A stretch of DNA of 14,733 nucleotides from Desulfonema limicola (lineage in GTDB: Bacteria; Desulfobacterota; Desulfobacteria; Desulfobacterales; DYRC01). Of this stretch, positions 14,583 through 14,733 are shown in pieces. Both the position numbers and the translations under genes were made by a program. Position 1 is the stretch's first letter; every line of letters starts with the position of its first letter. The notes beneath the pieces were generated by a model. That model saw nothing but the letters and a program-made list of their open reading frames with translations, ran no database searches and was not told the origin of the DNA. The stretch lies in assembly GCA_020718925.1 (NCBI GenBank), contig DYRC01000064.1, forward strand, positions 1 through 14,733, written 5' to 3'.

Positions 14583-14733
14583 TTGGTAATCTCCGTTGTT
14601 TTCACGCTCACCGTGCAGACGCGCATCAGCAGGTCAATAACATGCTCTTTATAATCCGAAAAGCGGTAATTATCAAAGAGTTCTTTCACTGTCGGGTCTT
14701 TGATATTCTTTTCTTTGTACTGCTCCAGAATCC
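14567..14733 (-). CDS. C-terminal end of a second type IIG/ISP-like R-M protein (partial)
   Basis: The minus-strand frame is open from the window edge to TGA at 14569-14567 and reads ILEQYKEKNIKDPTVKELF, then DNYRFSDYKEHVIDLLMRVC and TVSVKTTEITKCLTS. It aligns with the end of the neighbouring 1016-residue enzyme but is clearly diverged (VKELFDN for IAEKFDS), so it is a paralogue, not a copy of that gene's own end. It overlaps the next start codon by 16 bases, so translation may be coupled. Whether a full gene or only another detached tail lies to the right cannot be seen. Confidence 0.75.
   Translation of the reverse strand, partial: ILEQYKEKNIKDPTVKELFDNYRFSDYKEHVIDLLMRVCTVSVKTTEITKCLTS
14591..14733 (-). 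repeat. R-M gene tail repeat, copy F (runs off the window)
   Basis: This is the sixth copy of the tail, covering at least the ILEQYKEK to CTVSV segment. The core keeps CACGGTGAGCGTG, but then reads AAAACAACG instead of the AGGACGATG of the other copies. This makes it the most diverged member at the 3' side. Confidence 0.8.

Noticed and set aside
8027..14633. CRISPR array suggested by a recurring short repeat
   Set aside because: The repeat spacing is 0.6 to 3 kb, the intervals are protein genes, and there are no cas genes or regular spacers.

Overview
The window looks like chromosomal DNA of a Gram-negative bacterium of low to middling GC. It carries a lipobox lipoprotein and an RND efflux pump, both of which imply an outer membrane. 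The very large lipoprotein with MopE-type metal-binding motifs, next to many toxin-antitoxin (TA) pairs and Eco57I-like restriction-modification (R-M) genes, would suit a Desulfobacterota-like genome. That placement is a guess from gene style only.

Layout. (1) 80-4741, plus strand: a 1553-residue modular lipoprotein with a Thr-Pro linker, nine MopE-like motifs, three copies of one domain, two copies of another, and a C-terminal DUF4382-like domain. (2) 4742-4858: a short convergent intergenic region with one hairpin. (3) 4859-7963, minus strand: an RND inner-membrane pump of the MdtB/MdtC/MuxB type, without an adaptor gene beside it. (4) 8021-11490, minus strand: five TA pairs in a row. From high to low coordinates these are HigBA, a RelE/ParE-type pair, a VapBC pair, a Phd-VapC pair and a MazF-type pair. 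(5) 11532-14582, minus strand: a single-chain type IIG/ISP-like R-M enzyme. (6) 14567-14733, minus strand: the C-terminal end of a second gene of the same family, running off the window.

The notable feature is what separates these genes. The 3' coding tail of the R-M gene (protein motif DLLMRVCTVSVRTM) recurs six times in one orientation, near 8045, 8690, 9455, 10170, 11580 and 14615. The copies partition the region into cassettes: R-M gene, HigBA+RelBE, VapBC, Phd-VapC, MazF pair, then the RND gene. Tail fragments have different lengths. Three of the four detached ones (copies A, B and C) begin at, or within about 7 bases of, a toxin stop codon. Their short open frames end at or just before the next start codon. 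A second, shorter repeat flanks the HigBA and RelBE pairs inside the double cassette. No integrase or transposase is visible. The pattern suggests repeated acquisition or shuffling of defence and addiction modules at the 3' end of an R-M gene.

All minus-strand genes point the same way and are tightly packed, so read-through transcription across the array and into the pump gene is plausible.
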